64,000 bases of DNA from assembly GCA_031763025.1 (NCBI GenBank), contig JASSKH010000001.1:21305142-21369141 (forward strand), in the 5' to 3' direction. The position numbers and the translations under genes are program-made. Shown in pieces: positions 48,091 through 60,013 of this stretch. Every line of letters starts with the position of its first letter. The stretch's first letter is position 1. The DNA is from Macrocystis pyrifera (taxonomy: Eukaryota; Sar; Phaeophyceae; Laminariales; Laminariaceae). Under the pieces are notes generated by a model. It had not been told where the DNA came from. It saw nothing but the letters and a program-made list of their open reading frames with translations, and made no database searches.

Positions 48091-49155
48091 TGCCCACCTG
48101 CTGCAAAACGAAAGAACGTCAGGTGCACCCGCTTTTGCGCTGCTGTTCATCGTGATCTCGATACAGTGCTCACAAGGTCAGGGATGGGATATAGATGACG
48201 TGAAGACGGTCCTATCAATAGCCCTCAAGTATATTTGCATTATGATGTTGTCAAGAAAACACCAAAACCGTGAGCGTGACTTACTGCAAACACCGGCGTA
48301 GCGTTCAATAACAAAACCGCCTTTTCTTGTGCTGTGGGGATCATACGCAGGCGCGCACACAGCGCCTGTTCCGGTGAATGCTTCGGCGATGGATCTTCCT
48401 GCGATGTTGTGCGCTCAGCCACGACCGAGTCACTGGCGCAAGCGGGAAGAAGTTGAACGTGACCTGGGGCTCGAGGAGCAGGCCGTCAGCAAGTATTTTA
48501 GGAATTTGTGCGGAGGCACGCATGGCAGGAAGAATTACGACGAGGCCGTTTCGCTCCCGCGGCATCAATAATAAAAATAGCATTCTTATTTCTCGTCCTG
48601 GGGGGGGGGTGCATGGTGTACTACCAACACATGAACGCTTTGCTTTGCTCGCACCGCAAACATGTTGTAAACAATTTAACTTTTCGACTTGATTAGTTTT
48701 CGTGTTTCGCGGATGCCATTGCCAATAACTAAGCGTATCCCTTTTTATTTGGCTACGGAAACAAGAAGGAACGTGTTCGTCGCTAAGCCCAAAACACCAA
48801 AACCTTGTCAGACAATCGGAAAATTACAGCAAGTTTTAGCCCTGGCGTCCAAACTAGACCCTGCTCGCTCACCCGCCTAACTACCACCCACGAAAAAATT
48901 TTCATCGATTTCAAAGGACAAAACAACTTCAGATATAGCGCATGCGTTCATACCACCAAAGCGCCAGCACATCCGTTCTACGAGCAAACTCCATCTTACA
49001 ACAAACATCTCCATTGCGCCCAGCAGTAACTGAAACATAGGCACACACTGCTTATCCCTAACCCAAGACACAACGTGCTCAGACACAATGTACTGCGGCG
49101 AATCTGGAATTATTACTCACAACGAAGTACAACACGTTTTCGTCTGCGCTGCATC
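48091..49155. other. No gene recognised
   Basis: The frame at 48329-48571 has no known domain. A run of ten G lies at about 48600. Confidence 0.4.
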
Positions 49156-49990
49156 TCTGCTTGTGGTGCTCGAAAACGCCAGTGGGGGGGGGGGGGGGTT
49201 CGGGGGGGGGGATGACGAGGATACCCTCCACCCCACCCCCCCGAAAAAAAACAAATTAAAACGCCTATTGAGATTCTTCATCACTTCTGCCTAAAAAACG
49301 CCAGCACGACCTCCTGGGGAACAACCTCCGTCATGCCGGGTGGGGATGTTTGGGGCGGGGGCGGGGGGGGGGGCACGAGAGTGGACCCCCCTCATAAAGA
49401 AAACATGCTCGCTCAATCAGATTCTCAATCACTCATGCCTAAGCAACGCCAGGGGGGGGGGTAGGGGGGGAAGGAGGGGAGAGGTGTACTCATTTTCTGT
49501 TCGCCTCACATCAATTGAACACTGACCACTCCTCCCTTCCGAGACGGAGCACCGTTCATGCTCGTAATAAAGCCACCACCACCAACAGTTGGGCGCTCAC
49601 TACGTTTTCTTGACTATAGTTCATAGGTACCTTTTGCTCATCTTGTCCCCTTGCTGTTTCGCCGTCTGCGGCCATCGTCTCTCTCCTACAATACAGGTCC
49701 TTTAGTCACTGCTATCTAGTGTACCCAATATAAAAGCGACGAGGGTATAGCCCCTACCCCCCCCCCCCAAGAAAAACCCCCCTACACTTTCTTCATCAAT
49801 TCTGTCCAAGTAACGCCAGCGAAACCTCATTGGGAACACCCTTCGTGTGCTCGGGCGGGAGTGTTTGTAGGAGGGGGGGCGACGAGGGTAGACCCCCTCA
49901 AAAACAAAAATTACTAGCCTAATGAGATTATTCACTTGTGCCTAAGCAACGCCAGCACAACCTCCTTGGGAATACCCTCCATGCCGTCCC
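49156..49990. repeat. G-run-rich tandem array, units of about 150 bp
   Basis: Units share AACGCCAGCACGACCTCCT, GACGAGGGTA-ACCCCC and TGCCTAAGCAACGCCAG. They recur at about 49180-49300, 49300-49450, 49735-49830 and 49860-49980. Runs of 8-15 G (or C) lie in most units. Confidence 0.75.
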
Positions 49991-50521
49991 CACTAAACAT
50001 CCCCATCACGCGCTTCAAGCACCGGCCACGCTTGCATTGATTGCCGGCACCCCCTGCACCCAATCCCACCAGCCGCGTTGTACTTCAAACAACTTCTCAC
50101 GGTGCGTGCGAGGATGTAGGGCGCAGCGTCATCACCTCCGCGCTTGTTCTGGTGCTCGAAATTGGCCTGCACACGGGCCGGACGGCGGATGGGGGGTGGG
50201 GAGGGTGGTGGTGGGGGAGGGGGGTGCACTCATTATCATGCATGGCCATAGTCGTATGACGAGGGGGTTACTCAATATCATGCATGCCCGTAGTCGTATG
50301 ACCATATACCCTCGCATCCCTACAATGCCGGTACGGAGCGCGTCGGGTTTCCATCGACCAGGCAGACAGTGCTTGCACCAAGCGCCAAGCGCCGTGAGGT
50401 GTTGGGCAAGTCGCATGAAGGGTGAGCTGCATCCTATTAACAACCGCTTGAGAGACGGATTTTCTTGCATATTGGTCACAGCATCAATGCATTTATGGAA
50501 TTTCTGGTGTGGCCACCTCGA
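49991..50521. other. No gene recognised
   Basis: The 197-codon frame that starts at 49938 runs out of the G-rich array and shows no domain. A near-duplicate of about 40 bases around ATCATGCATG-CC-TAGTCGTATGAC occurs at 50232 and 50276. Confidence 0.4.
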
Positions 50522-50619
50522 TAGACTATAGCAAATAGGACCTGCGGTACGCCCAAAAAACTATATATTTTCATCTTTGTATTAACAATATTTCGTTCTA
50601 TTTACTATGGTCCCCCGTA
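50522..50619. mobile_element. TACGGGGG MITE, copy 2
   Basis: The left end is worn (CTATAGCAAATAGGACC). The right end reads TTTACTATGGTCCCCCGTA, and the pair is inverted. Confidence 0.75.
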
Positions 50620-50824
50620 CTGACTCGACACTGCGGCGCACTATGCTCCCCTCTTGTAGTGTCATGCGTGTACTACTGCTGTACAATACGACAGATCATC
50701 GATTCCTACTTCCTGATCGACATACATGAGAACTGATCTGTTACGAATCTTGTATGGTATAGATGACGTCCGCGGCAGCTCGTTACAAGGGAGGCACGAG
50801 GCGTGCAATCTGAATGAACTATTA

Positions 50825-50928
50825 TACGGGGGGCCATAGTAAACAGGACCAACGGTACACACAACAATTTACGTATTTACCTGTTTTGAATAAAAAAAAA
50901 TGGTCCTATTTTTTATGGGTCCCTCGTA
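50825..50928. mobile_element. TACGGGGG MITE, copy 3
   Basis: The left end reads TACGGGGGGCCATAGTAAAC and is followed by AGGACC. The right end reads TGGTCC-ATTTTTTATGGGTCC and ends in CGTA. Confidence 0.82.
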
Positions 50929-51288
50929 ATAACACGACTACTGCTGATACTAGTAAAATCTGCGCCAACTAAAAAAAATGTATACACAGATCCCGCACAG
51001 CATCTTACAACGGAAGGTTAGGTCAGTCAAATATATGCCGCAGACCATGAACTACTGTTGTTGCACACCGTGCAAGGTGTTTGTACAAGCATGGTTTTCA
51101 ACACGGCGGTGTCTTGTGTTTCGGGCCATTTGCGTACGTACGTACGTACACGTCTCTGCTCCTGGTATAATAGACCACTACACAAAAAAAGCCTGGGGGA
51201 AAAAGCGCGTAATAAAACAAGGTCGATCGATATACATTTCCCCAGTCATGTTTATTTTTCTCTGCTGCAAGGCAGGTAATCTATTATT

Positions 51289-51391
51289 TACGGGCGATCA
51301 TAGTAAATAGCACCTGTGGTGCAGACAAAAACCTACATATTGATCTATTTTTTCAGACAATATTTGGTCCTGTTTACTATGGACCCCCGTA
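51289..51391. mobile_element. TACGGGGG MITE, copy 4
   Basis: The left end is TACGGGCGATCATAGTAAAT; the right end is TGTTTACTATGGACCCCCGTA. Confidence 0.85.
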
Positions 51392-52543
51392 ATAGAACCA
51401 ACACCACACAAGACAGTGAGCAAATACCAGTGGTGTGATCATTGTTCCGTCCCACCCCACGGCGGAACCTACGTACGACGAGGCATCGACCACGCACCTC
51501 AATGTCTAGCTACCCCAGAGATGATGTCCACCTGCTGGCAGCGGCAAGTGCCGGCACTCGGCCGGGAATCCTTCCTCTGCTTCTGCAGCGGCGTCTCACA
51601 AAGGCAGTCGCCAGCTTGTTCCTTGGCACTTGTTTGTGTTTCTCCGCCATCTCCTCCCAGAGTGTTGGGGCCGGTATCCCAATCATCGGCACTCTCCTTG
51701 CTGGATGTGAACACGCTGACTATGGCTCCGAGTACCATGTACGCTTCTCTCGACCTTGCATCCTCGTATCTGCTGCTCCAGGAGAGGCAACTTCACCCGA
51801 ACGAGAAGCCGGGAGACCATCCTCGACCTTGCTGCGCTTAGACGGTGGCTGCTGTCCATCGGCCATGGTCACGAAATCTGATGATAGAGTGGCTATTTGC
51901 TTGGTGGATTCAAAGCGCTGTGCAAGTACGAGTATCTCTCTTGCCAACGTGTGTTGTTTCTATGGGTATGATGGGGACGGCGTGCATCGTGTCTGTTTCT
52001 ATGGGTATGATGGGGACGGCGTGCATCGTGTTCGCTCTCGTACTGCTGTACTGCTGTACGAACCAGGTATATCGTGCATAATCGCCCACTCTATTTCCTA
52101 GTCGATTTTATTTTTTTACGTGATTTCTAGCGGGAGTACTTTTGCGATATGTATTATTTTTTTTGGGCGAATAGACCGGTCGGAATAATCACGCCGTTCC
52201 TTTAAAAACCCGGGGTCGTCCTTTTACCGGCCAGATCGGATTCCTGAGAGTGCCACGGTGGCCTTAAGCCGTTCTTTTTACCCGTCGACATCGATAACAA
52301 CCAGTGTCCGTGCCGATTCTTCAATCTTAGAAGAGATACAAGTTCTGTGGTCACAAAGCTACGCCACAGAGATACTACGTTGCCACGTATGCAATGCAAT
52401 GCCCTGTCATCATACTGCGTACGACAGGCACGACATACACATTCCAGGACCTAGAGAAACGAAACGAAACAAAGAGAAAAACAAACAAACAAACAACAAA
52501 CAAAGAAGGCAATTCGAAAGACAAAAAGAAACAAGAAAAAAAT
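51392..52543. other. Spacer left of copy B; possible gene N-terminus on minus strand
   Basis: On the minus strand at about 51865-51735 a frame begins MADGQQPPSKRSKVEDGLPA, with a basic nuclear-localisation-like PSKRSKVE. It stops after about 50 residues. A second in-strand stretch, PMIGIPAPTLWEEMAEKHKQ (about 51690-51640), also looks protein-like. This could be the 5' part of a host gene or a remnant; no family is recognised. A 37-base perfect tandem duplication (GTTTCTATGGGTATGATGGG and onward) lies at about 51956-52030. Confidence 0.25.
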
Positions 52544-52799
52544 ATATAAATACAACTATAATTACGATTTTTGAGGTCGTTGTCACTTGCTAGCTCTTGG
52601 CAGACAGACCGACTGTTAGACAGCTCTTCGCAAACAGCCCTTCTTCTTCGAAACAGCCGAACAGCCAAACAACCTTTCTTCCTTCTTTGAAACAGCCGAA
52701 CAGCCAAACAACCATTTCTTCTTTCTTCTTCGCCAAACAGCCAAACAACCTTTTCTTCTTTCTTAATCCGCAAACTGCCAACCAATAGACAGCTCTTCG

Positions 52800-53470
52800 C
52801 ACGGCGCCTAAAAGAGGCGTCTCGCCTTCGACGAACGGCATAGATAGGTGCAGCTGTCGGCGGCCAAGCTGCTGCTGTCGGTGGCGAACCTGCTGGTGCT
52901 GCAACCCCCGCCTCTCCCTTCTCCACGCCCCCTAAGCTCACCTCCCCCTCGTCGAGAGGCGCGTGGTCCTCGCCCTCTGGCAAGAGAGCGGCAACGACAA
53001 AGACCGACCTGGTGCCGGCTGTTGTTTGCGACCAGTGAACGGACCAGCACTTGATCAAGAACTCCGCGCTGGGTGGCAAAAACGTGGCCTTCGCCACCTG
53101 CAAGGATCTCACGTGCGTGGTGGCGGGATCATCCTGACAGGGCAACCGACTGCGAGTTCTGTGCTCGCCCGATCAAGGAAGGGACTGTCTCGTGCTCCCT
53201 CGAGACCGCTGACAGTGGTGAGTGTCTGATGTCTATTGTGCATGCTGTATGTTGCCAGTACGTTTTTTGGGGGTTTTCAATTGCCTTTTTGCATACAAAC
53301 TTACGTCAAAGCGTTTATTTATTTTTTTTACTCATCCATGCTCGTCCTTTTCGTCGGCTCCTCTTACACACAGTGCACGCGAACGCGCACATGCACAACT
53401 GTTTGCGGGACGTGAACGAAGGGACGGAGGATTCAGCTGTCGCCGTCACCGCTGCACGGAACGACGTGAG
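52800..53470 (+). pseudogene. Degraded zinc-finger-like exons (copy B)
   Basis: This repeats 860-1550 with few changes. DCEFCARPIKEGTVS and HANAHMHNCLRDVNEGTED are conserved, as are the donors GTGAGT at about 53219 and 53466. The CDQC motif of copy A reads differently because of base changes near 53037 (a stop replaces the next codon region). The function is as uncertain as for copy A. Confidence 0.35.
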
Positions 53471-53499
53471 TGCTGGTGCATTTTGGTGCATGCACACGA

Positions 53500-54960
53500 T
53501 TTCTGCGTGTACATGTTTTGGTGACCCCACGTACTCATTTTTTGCTCGTTTTCGGCTGCCGCTGCTGCGGCTGCTGCTGCTGTCAGCGCCACGCCATGAG
53601 TGCTGCTGCTGCTATGCACCTGCTTCTCCTGTGCACTCACTGCTGCTGTAGTGCTGCTGCGTTGTTGCCGTGCTGAGCGCCTGCTACTCCTGTGCACTTG
53701 CTGCTGCTGTATGTAGTGCTGCTGCGTTGTTGCCGTGCATCATGCTGGAAGCGTACATATTTTCGCATCGTCAATTCCGTAGGTTTTTGCGATGGCAGCA
53801 TACCAGGGTACATGCTTTTTTTTTTTTTTTTTTTTTTTTCCTTATTATCATATCGTTGCTATGCTGCTGCTGCTGCTGCTGCCAACGCTGAGGCGATTCG
53901 TTGCAGCTTCTGCTGCTGCTAATGCTGTAGCGGCTGCTGCTGCTGCTGCTGCTAATGCTGCCGCAATATCCACTGAATATTCGTATGTGCTCGGATTACT
54001 GTTTTTCTTGGTCGTTTTTGTACCCAAATGGTTCTTTTGATACGTGAAAAAAAAAAAATTGTCGTTTTGCTCCTGCATTTTGCGTACGTACTGCAATTTC
54101 TCGTTTTTGGCTTGGTTATTTTCATATATATCGTTGCTTTGCTGTTGCTGTGGTGCTGCTACGTTGTTGCCGCACATCATGCTGCACTTGTGTGTGTACA
54201 TATTTCGGTATCATCAATGAAATTCCGTAGGTTTTGCGATTGCGGCATACCAGGGTACATACTTTTTTTCTTCCTTATTTTCATATCGTTGCTATGCTGC
54301 TGCTGCCAACGCGGATTAATGTTTTTATTGGCCGTTTTTGTACCCAAATGGTTTTTTTGATGCGTTAAAAAAATATTTTGGTCGTTTTGCTCCTGCATTT
54401 TGCGTACGTACTACTTTTTCTCGTATTTCGTATTGTTGCTATGCTGCTGCTGCCTTGTTGCCGTACAGCATGCGGAGGTGGGTCTATAGTGAGGTACCAA
54501 AAATACTTTTCGGACGGCCTCGGGGTACATACTTTTTTTCTCCCTTCTTTTCATATCGTTGCTATGCTGCTGCTGCCAACGCTGTGGCGATCCGTTGCTG
54601 CTTCTGCTTCTGCTGCTGCTGCTGCTCTGCTTTTAGTGCTGCCGCAATATTTACTGAATGTTTGTATGTACTCGGATAATTGTGTTTCCTGGTCGTTTTG
54701 TGGCGCTGCTGCGTTGTTGCCGTACATCATGCTGGACATGATTTGTGTGTCTATTACTCTCAAACTTGTGCGTGTGTACATATTTCTGTATCGTCAATGA
54801 TTTTATTTGTGGCGCTGCTGCGTTGTTGCCGTACATCATGCTGCACGTGAGTTGTGTGTGTACAGTACTACACTTGTGTGTGTACACATTTCTGTATCGT
54901 CAATGAAATTACGTACTTGCTGCTGCTGCTGCTGCTGCTGCTGCCGTCGTATAGCAAGCG
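53500..54960 (+). repeat. CTG-rich degenerate long-unit repeat region (copy B)
   Basis: Same architecture as 1551-3000, with different (CTG)n lengths. A T run of more than 20 at about 53817-53839 is much longer than in copy A. Confidence 0.75.
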
Positions 54961-55009
54961 ATTACGTGCTGCTGTTGTGCCGCTGTAGAGTAGTACGAAT
55001 AATGAACTC

Positions 55010-55010
<1 letters not shown>

Positions 55011-55060
<50 letters not shown>
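55011..55060 (+). repeat. Poly-C run (50 C)
   Basis: Fifty uninterrupted cytosines, against 15 at the same place in copy A. Confidence 0.9.
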
Positions 55061-55061
<1 letters not shown>

Positions 55062-55094
55062 CCATTCCCTCCCACGCCACTCCCTGCACGCCAC

Positions 55095-55628
55095 TCCCGC
55101 CCCGCGCACCCTATATGTTTACTTCGACCAGGTCCGTGGCAAGTGCTACAACTGCCGCCTGACGGACTCCACCATCAAAGACGAAGACATCATCATCAAG
55201 CGCAAAAAGACTCCCTTCCATTTCGCCTGCTCCAGGGCTTCGCGGAATTCCGAAGCAGTACGCCAAGCAGATTGCCGCCATCCAGGGCGAACGAAAGGAA
55301 ACAAATTGTTTCCCACATTTCCCAAAATCACGATTATTTCTTCCTACACATATCCAACGGGTTCAACAGCGAACATATCCACATTCTGGGCATCCCGCCT
55401 CGTTACTACAGCATCCTGGAAGACTATTTACATATCATGTCTCATCCAAACTCCTATGCTGGCTACATCGAAATCGCGGCCGCCCAGCAACTATACAACA
55501 TTTCCATAACCGTTGTCGTTGCCGGCACTGCTGCTTTCTCTCCTGTCCCAAACCTTCCTTTAAACAACAGCCTGTATGTTGTATATCATCCACATGCCAA
55601 GCACTACTCCACTCTCTCCCCACACTGA
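55095..55628 (+). pseudogene. OTU-like / zinc-finger gene fragment (copy B)
   Basis: This is the counterpart of 3060-3600. It keeps NCRLTDSTIKDEDIIIKRKK and PFHFACSR in one frame. In another it keeps ERKQIVSHISQNHDY, LEDYLHIMSHPNSYAGYIEI, AAAQQLYNISITVVVAG and HPHAKHYSTL. The extra serine codon before TLSPH and a few replacements separate it from copy A. Reading frames are kept over the OTU-like part in both copies. That hints at past or present coding constraint, although the catalytic Cys box is not visible. Confidence 0.4.
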
Positions 55629-56402
55629 TGAAATATGTCATTCTTATTATTAGACGAATGTCATTCTTACTATTGCGTCACCCGATCTTACGTTTCACAT
55701 TACATTCATAAATGAACGCGATTATTACATCCTTCACCGTTTCTTACACAAATACATTTAGTTTGGTTGGCTTTGGGCTATGTCGCCAATTAATTGCAGT
55801 TATATGTACACGAAACGACGGAATACCCACTCCGCAGGAAAGCCTTGTATATACATATATATACAAGAAACAAACTATCGTGCCCCCCCCGCAGGGGATC
55901 TGGCAGACGCTTGAAAAAAACTGGAAAGAAATGTAAAATAAGAAAAACACCAATAGTCGCCAACAGAGTAAGACTAAGAGCCAAGGGAAAATAACAGGCA
56001 AACCAAACAAAGCACAAAGCATCCTCCAGGTGGCGGCAGCAGTTTATGGTATGAGTAGCACAGCCAGGGTCTCCCTGCTGGTACGCCTGGTACCTTGCTA
56101 CCCTGTCCGCCAACTCCGTCCAGCGTTCGTCAACTATGCCCGGCCCCTGGGCGTCAGACAATACGAAACAAGCGAAGCAGGCTCGTCATCCACCCACGCC
56201 ACACGACTCCTTCAATAAGGCTTATCAATCGGAGAAAGGAAGAGAATGAAATAAAATGAAAATCACATAGGGCCAGCGCAAAAAGAAGAAAATAAAATGA
56301 AATAAAAATAAACAAAAACAAAAGGAAGACAAAGGAAGACCACGTTCGAACCAGCTGCACCAGATGGTGGTACGAGTAGGATAGGCATGTTCTACTTCCT
56401 AC

Positions 56403-56505
56403 TACGGAAGACCATAGTAAATAGGGCCTACGGTACACTCGAAAACCTATATATTTACCTATTATTACTAACAATATTCAGTCCTATTCACTACGGACCC
56501 CCGTG
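56403..56505. mobile_element. TACGGGGG MITE, copy 5, nested in LINE 3' UTR
   Basis: The left end is TACGGAAGACCATAGTAAAT; the right end is TTCACTACGGACCCCCGTGA. It interrupts the LINE tail, so it arrived after the LINE. Confidence 0.8.
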
Positions 56506-57665
56506 ATAGTCTGCCCGGTACCTTGCTACCCTGTCTGCCATCTCCTTCCCACTTTCGTCGACTGCAGTTTCCCCTCTACTCCTGTCTCTCTCCTCTCCGC
56601 ATTCCCTTGGTCGGGCTCTCTGCTACTCCTCTTGTTGCCCCCCCTCCCCCCATTCCCTTGGACACCACCCATGGCGGATGCGAGGCACTCCCTACTCAGC
56701 TCAGCCTCAGCCTCGTGCCACCTCACCATGAACCGTTCGGCTGCTTCGAGGATCCCCCGGTACCACTTCCCCGCCTTTTTTGCAGCAGTGGGCCACAGCG
56801 CGGTCTCAACTCCAAACACCAAGGGGGCAAGTTCCGTTGACCCTTCGGTGGCTCGGAACCCCCTAAGGTCTTCGACTATGCATCTATGCCAAGTCTTCAA
56901 CTGTCCGTCAGGTCTCGGGTTCTCCCCACCAGCCATCGTCCCGAACATTACCCGACTGGGTAATCGGTCCTTGCTTTGCCGTGCCACCCCCCCCGCGAAG
57001 AAGAGACATCGTTTGCGGATGGTCGTTTCGATGATCTCGCAACCTGTCATCTTGAGGGCCTTCGCGTACGAGAGGGTGGTATGGTCAGTACGAAGTCGGC
57101 GCTGGAAGCCAATGATTCGCAACAGGACTTGGTGGTGAGCGGTTCCAAGCTTGCCAAAGTGTTCCGCTCTGAGGGTCCACGTTACGCACCCGTACAGCAG
57201 GGTCTCAATCACCTCGGCCTACAGCATTCTGACTGTCAGGCTAAGGGGGGGCGGTCGTCCTATCATACAGTTCCGGGTAGAACCGTTTGAGCCATGCTCG
57301 CATCAGACGGACCCGTCGGTCGACGTCGAGTGAGAGGCCAGCGTTTTCGTGGATAATGCTGCTTAGGTACAAAAACCGGGCCGTCTGCTTATACCTCTGG
57401 CCTGCTGCTTCGATGACGAGCGATGGTGCGAGGGTTGTCTGGTGTGGCGTTTTTAGACGCATTGTCTCTGTCTTCTTTTCCGACACCGTAAGGCCTGCTG
57501 CTTCGAAGAAAGTCACGATGACTGCCATCATTTCGCGAGCCCTTCAGCCGACTCCGAGACAATCCCTGCGTCATCGGCGTACAACATGTCCCTTACAGCC
57601 CTTCGCACGCACGCCAACGGCTCCTGCTCCTCCGTTCCGACTACTCCAGCATCACTGAGCTGGAC

Positions 57666-58505
57666 CTAATCCCTTACGATGGCTTCGTCATGGCTAAAGC
57701 GTACTAGTACTAGTACGACGTGTAACGCAGCAGCGAAGAGTACGTTGAACAGTAACGGTGATAGCACACAGCCTTGCCGCAGCCCCTGCGTGACATCAAA
57801 CCATTCCGAGTGCTCGCCGTCATCCGTACGCACGCGAGCCCGCATGCCATGGTGGAAATTACGGATAATTCTCAGCATCTTGGTTGGTACGACAAAGCTT
57901 GTTGGTACTTCCCACAACAGCTCTCGGTCGACAGAGTCATACGCTTTCTGCCGATCAATGAAGCACAAGTACAGGGGGATTTTCCTCTTTCGTCTAAGCT
58001 CTTGCAACCGGCGAACGACGAACAACAACATATCAATCGTTGATTGTGCGGGACGGAAGCCGCACTGTTCCTCCGGGAGTAATTCCTCGGTTTCGCAGTA
58101 GTTGCTGAGGCGTGACGCGACGATTTTCAACAAACCTTTGCCTGCGTGGGCAACAAGCGCAATCCCTCTGTAGTTGTTGCAATCAGTTCGGTCCTTTGTT
58201 TTGTGAAGGACCTTGATGATCGCATCTTTCCATTGCTGGGGGACTTCCCCTGTCACCCAAACATTGACAAGGATGTTGTGAAAGCACTGGGCGAATGCGG
58301 GGTGGTCGAGGTTTAGGAGTTCGGCCGGGAGACCATCTGGCCCGACAGCTTTCCAATTTGATACTTCCGTCATCTCGTCCATGGATGGTTCATCTCTGAG
58401 CGACAGTTTAAGCGGGCGTGGTGGCAAGAGGTCGATGATCGTGGTATCGAGTTTAAGCGATTTCGTGTTCAAGAGTTTGTTGAAAAAACTGCCCCCATCG
58501 TTCAC
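57666..58505 (-). pseudogene. LINE reverse transcriptase domain
   Basis: About 280 codons of RT fingers and palm: [10 protein letters not shown], a CNNYRGIAL region, [40 protein letters not shown] and [20 protein letters not shown]. The enzyme would copy its own RNA at a nicked target. The YADD catalytic box follows beyond an in-frame stop, so this copy cannot make an active enzyme. Confidence 0.88.
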
Positions 58506-59923
58506 GAATTCGCACCTTTTCCCGCATCAGCGTGGCATCCTCGTCCCTAATGAACTGTTCGCTTCTCGCTTTAGTCCCGTCCAATCCTACCGTACTCTTA
58601 ACGTGCTTGTAAAAGCCTCTCTGGTCGTTGTTCGTTAGGAGTCGTTCGGTTTCAGCGAGGTACGCTTCGAAGTACGCATGCTGTCCTGCGGCAATCACCT
58701 TCTGCAGGTTCGCACACGCAGATCTCATTGTCTTCCACGCGGTTCTATTCCGGGGGTGGGCACGCAAAAATTGCCGTGCATCCTCCCTCGCTGTCCACGC
58801 AAATATAAATGCGGCCAAGGTTTCGGCAGACTCACACCATCCATGTCTGCGGTGGCGACGTGGAGGGGGTGGTACCTCTTGTTCGATCGCACCAATAATA
58901 GCCGCAGTGAAACACTCAACCATGCCGGGCGTATTGCGGGGCTGGTTAAGCAGGTTGAGAGTGGAGATGACCCTCGCGACTACTCGTTCACGACACTTTT
59001 CATCGGACATAAAAAGCTGCCTGTCGAACTCTCGGCGTTTTGTCGGTCTACGTAATTGTCTGTTGGACGCAAAGTGACCACTTAGTCGGACTTTGATATA
59101 CAAAATGTTGTGGTCTGAGTCAGCCTTAGCTGGGGCAGGAGGCTGTGGGACGACTTTAACATCTCGTACTCTAGATCGATGGCTTGACGGGTTAGGATGT
59201 AGTCGATCCGCTTACGGTCATTCGGGCTGGTGCCGTTGTGTGTATGCGAAATCCCACCCTTGCGCGTGCTGAAAAACGTGTTGGTGAAAACTTGCAATTG
59301 GTGGCGAACGACAGGAGTCGTTTGCCATTATAATTGCGAACATCACGTCCATAGTATACTCGTAGTACCCGCGGTGCAAACCTCCGAGACACATGAAGCA
59401 CAACAGGCGGTATATCCACGACAGCAGCAGTAGCGAACCCCGACTTAGTGCGAGCCCGAAAGTATACGCAGTAATATCTGAAGTAGTACAGAACCTCAAA
59501 ATACTGCGAGTACTCGCGGTATCTTGAGTACAAAAACCTTGAAATACTGCGAGTGTTCGAAGTACCTATAATAGCAGTATTTTCTCGAACATACTTTGTG
59601 TTACTACCAAGTATTGAGAGTAGCTGTGACATGTTGAGGTATGAACTCACGCCACACGTAAGCACGCCCAAACTCTTGACCTTGAGTAAGAACACACAAC
59701 AAGTACCTTTCATAATATTATACGTTCAGAAAAGCAAGGTGGCAGTGGATGAATGTACTGGTACAAAACAAGTCAGAAGTGGGAAAAAACACACACACAC
59801 AACTTTTTTTTACCATACAATTAATACGCGTTCAGAAACGCAAGGTGGATGAATGTACTGCTGTTGTAGTACAGGTACAAAAAAAGTCAAAAGTGACTTG
59901 AAAAAAGAAAAAAAAAAAAAAGC

Positions 59924-60013
59924 GTGGATGGTGCGAGTCGAACCTGGGAAACGAAAATTTTATCGGGAGTGCTCGTACAGCTGGCATGCCGTGTTTTTTA
60001 CGCAATCTAAAAC
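59924..60013 (-). other. tRNA-like sequence (copy B)
   Basis: Virtually the same as 4979-5068: minus-strand GGTTCGACTCG B-box-like motif, A-box-like motif upstream, and a T run directly downstream. The cloverleaf is not canonical. Confidence 0.3.

Larger units (their letters stand above)
55875..59347 (-). mobile_element. 5'-truncated APE-type LINE (non-LTR retrotransposon)
   Basis: In element order from 59347 down: the end of an endonuclease-exonuclease-phosphatase domain (GRDVRNYNGKRLLSFATN, then NTFFSTRKGG and RIDYILTRQAID); a linker (about 59100-58510); reverse transcriptase with [61 protein letters not shown] and YADDAGIV (about 57590); then a C-terminal part with ETLLYGCVTWTLRAE and HHQVLLRIIGFQRR. 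A TAG stop after DEAIVRD at about 57666 and a TGA after the YADD region break the frame, and the start is missing, so it is dead. The 3' UTR contains a MITE and ends at GGGGGGGCACGATAGTTT near 55875. It lies inside copy B of the duplication. Confidence 0.9.

Noticed and set aside
51442-52101. 219-codon plus-strand frame
   Set aside because: The opposite strand looks more protein-like, and the end of this frame is formed by a 37-base tandem duplication.
52300-52400. Possible separate small gene just left of copy B
   Set aside because: The sequence is a single arm of the foldback element found at 42873-43350, not a gene.
54807-55628. 273-codon frame taken as one protein
   Set aside because: Its first half comes from repeats and the 50-C run (poly-Pro). 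Only the last 130 or so codons resemble a domain, and the zinc-finger signature is in another frame.
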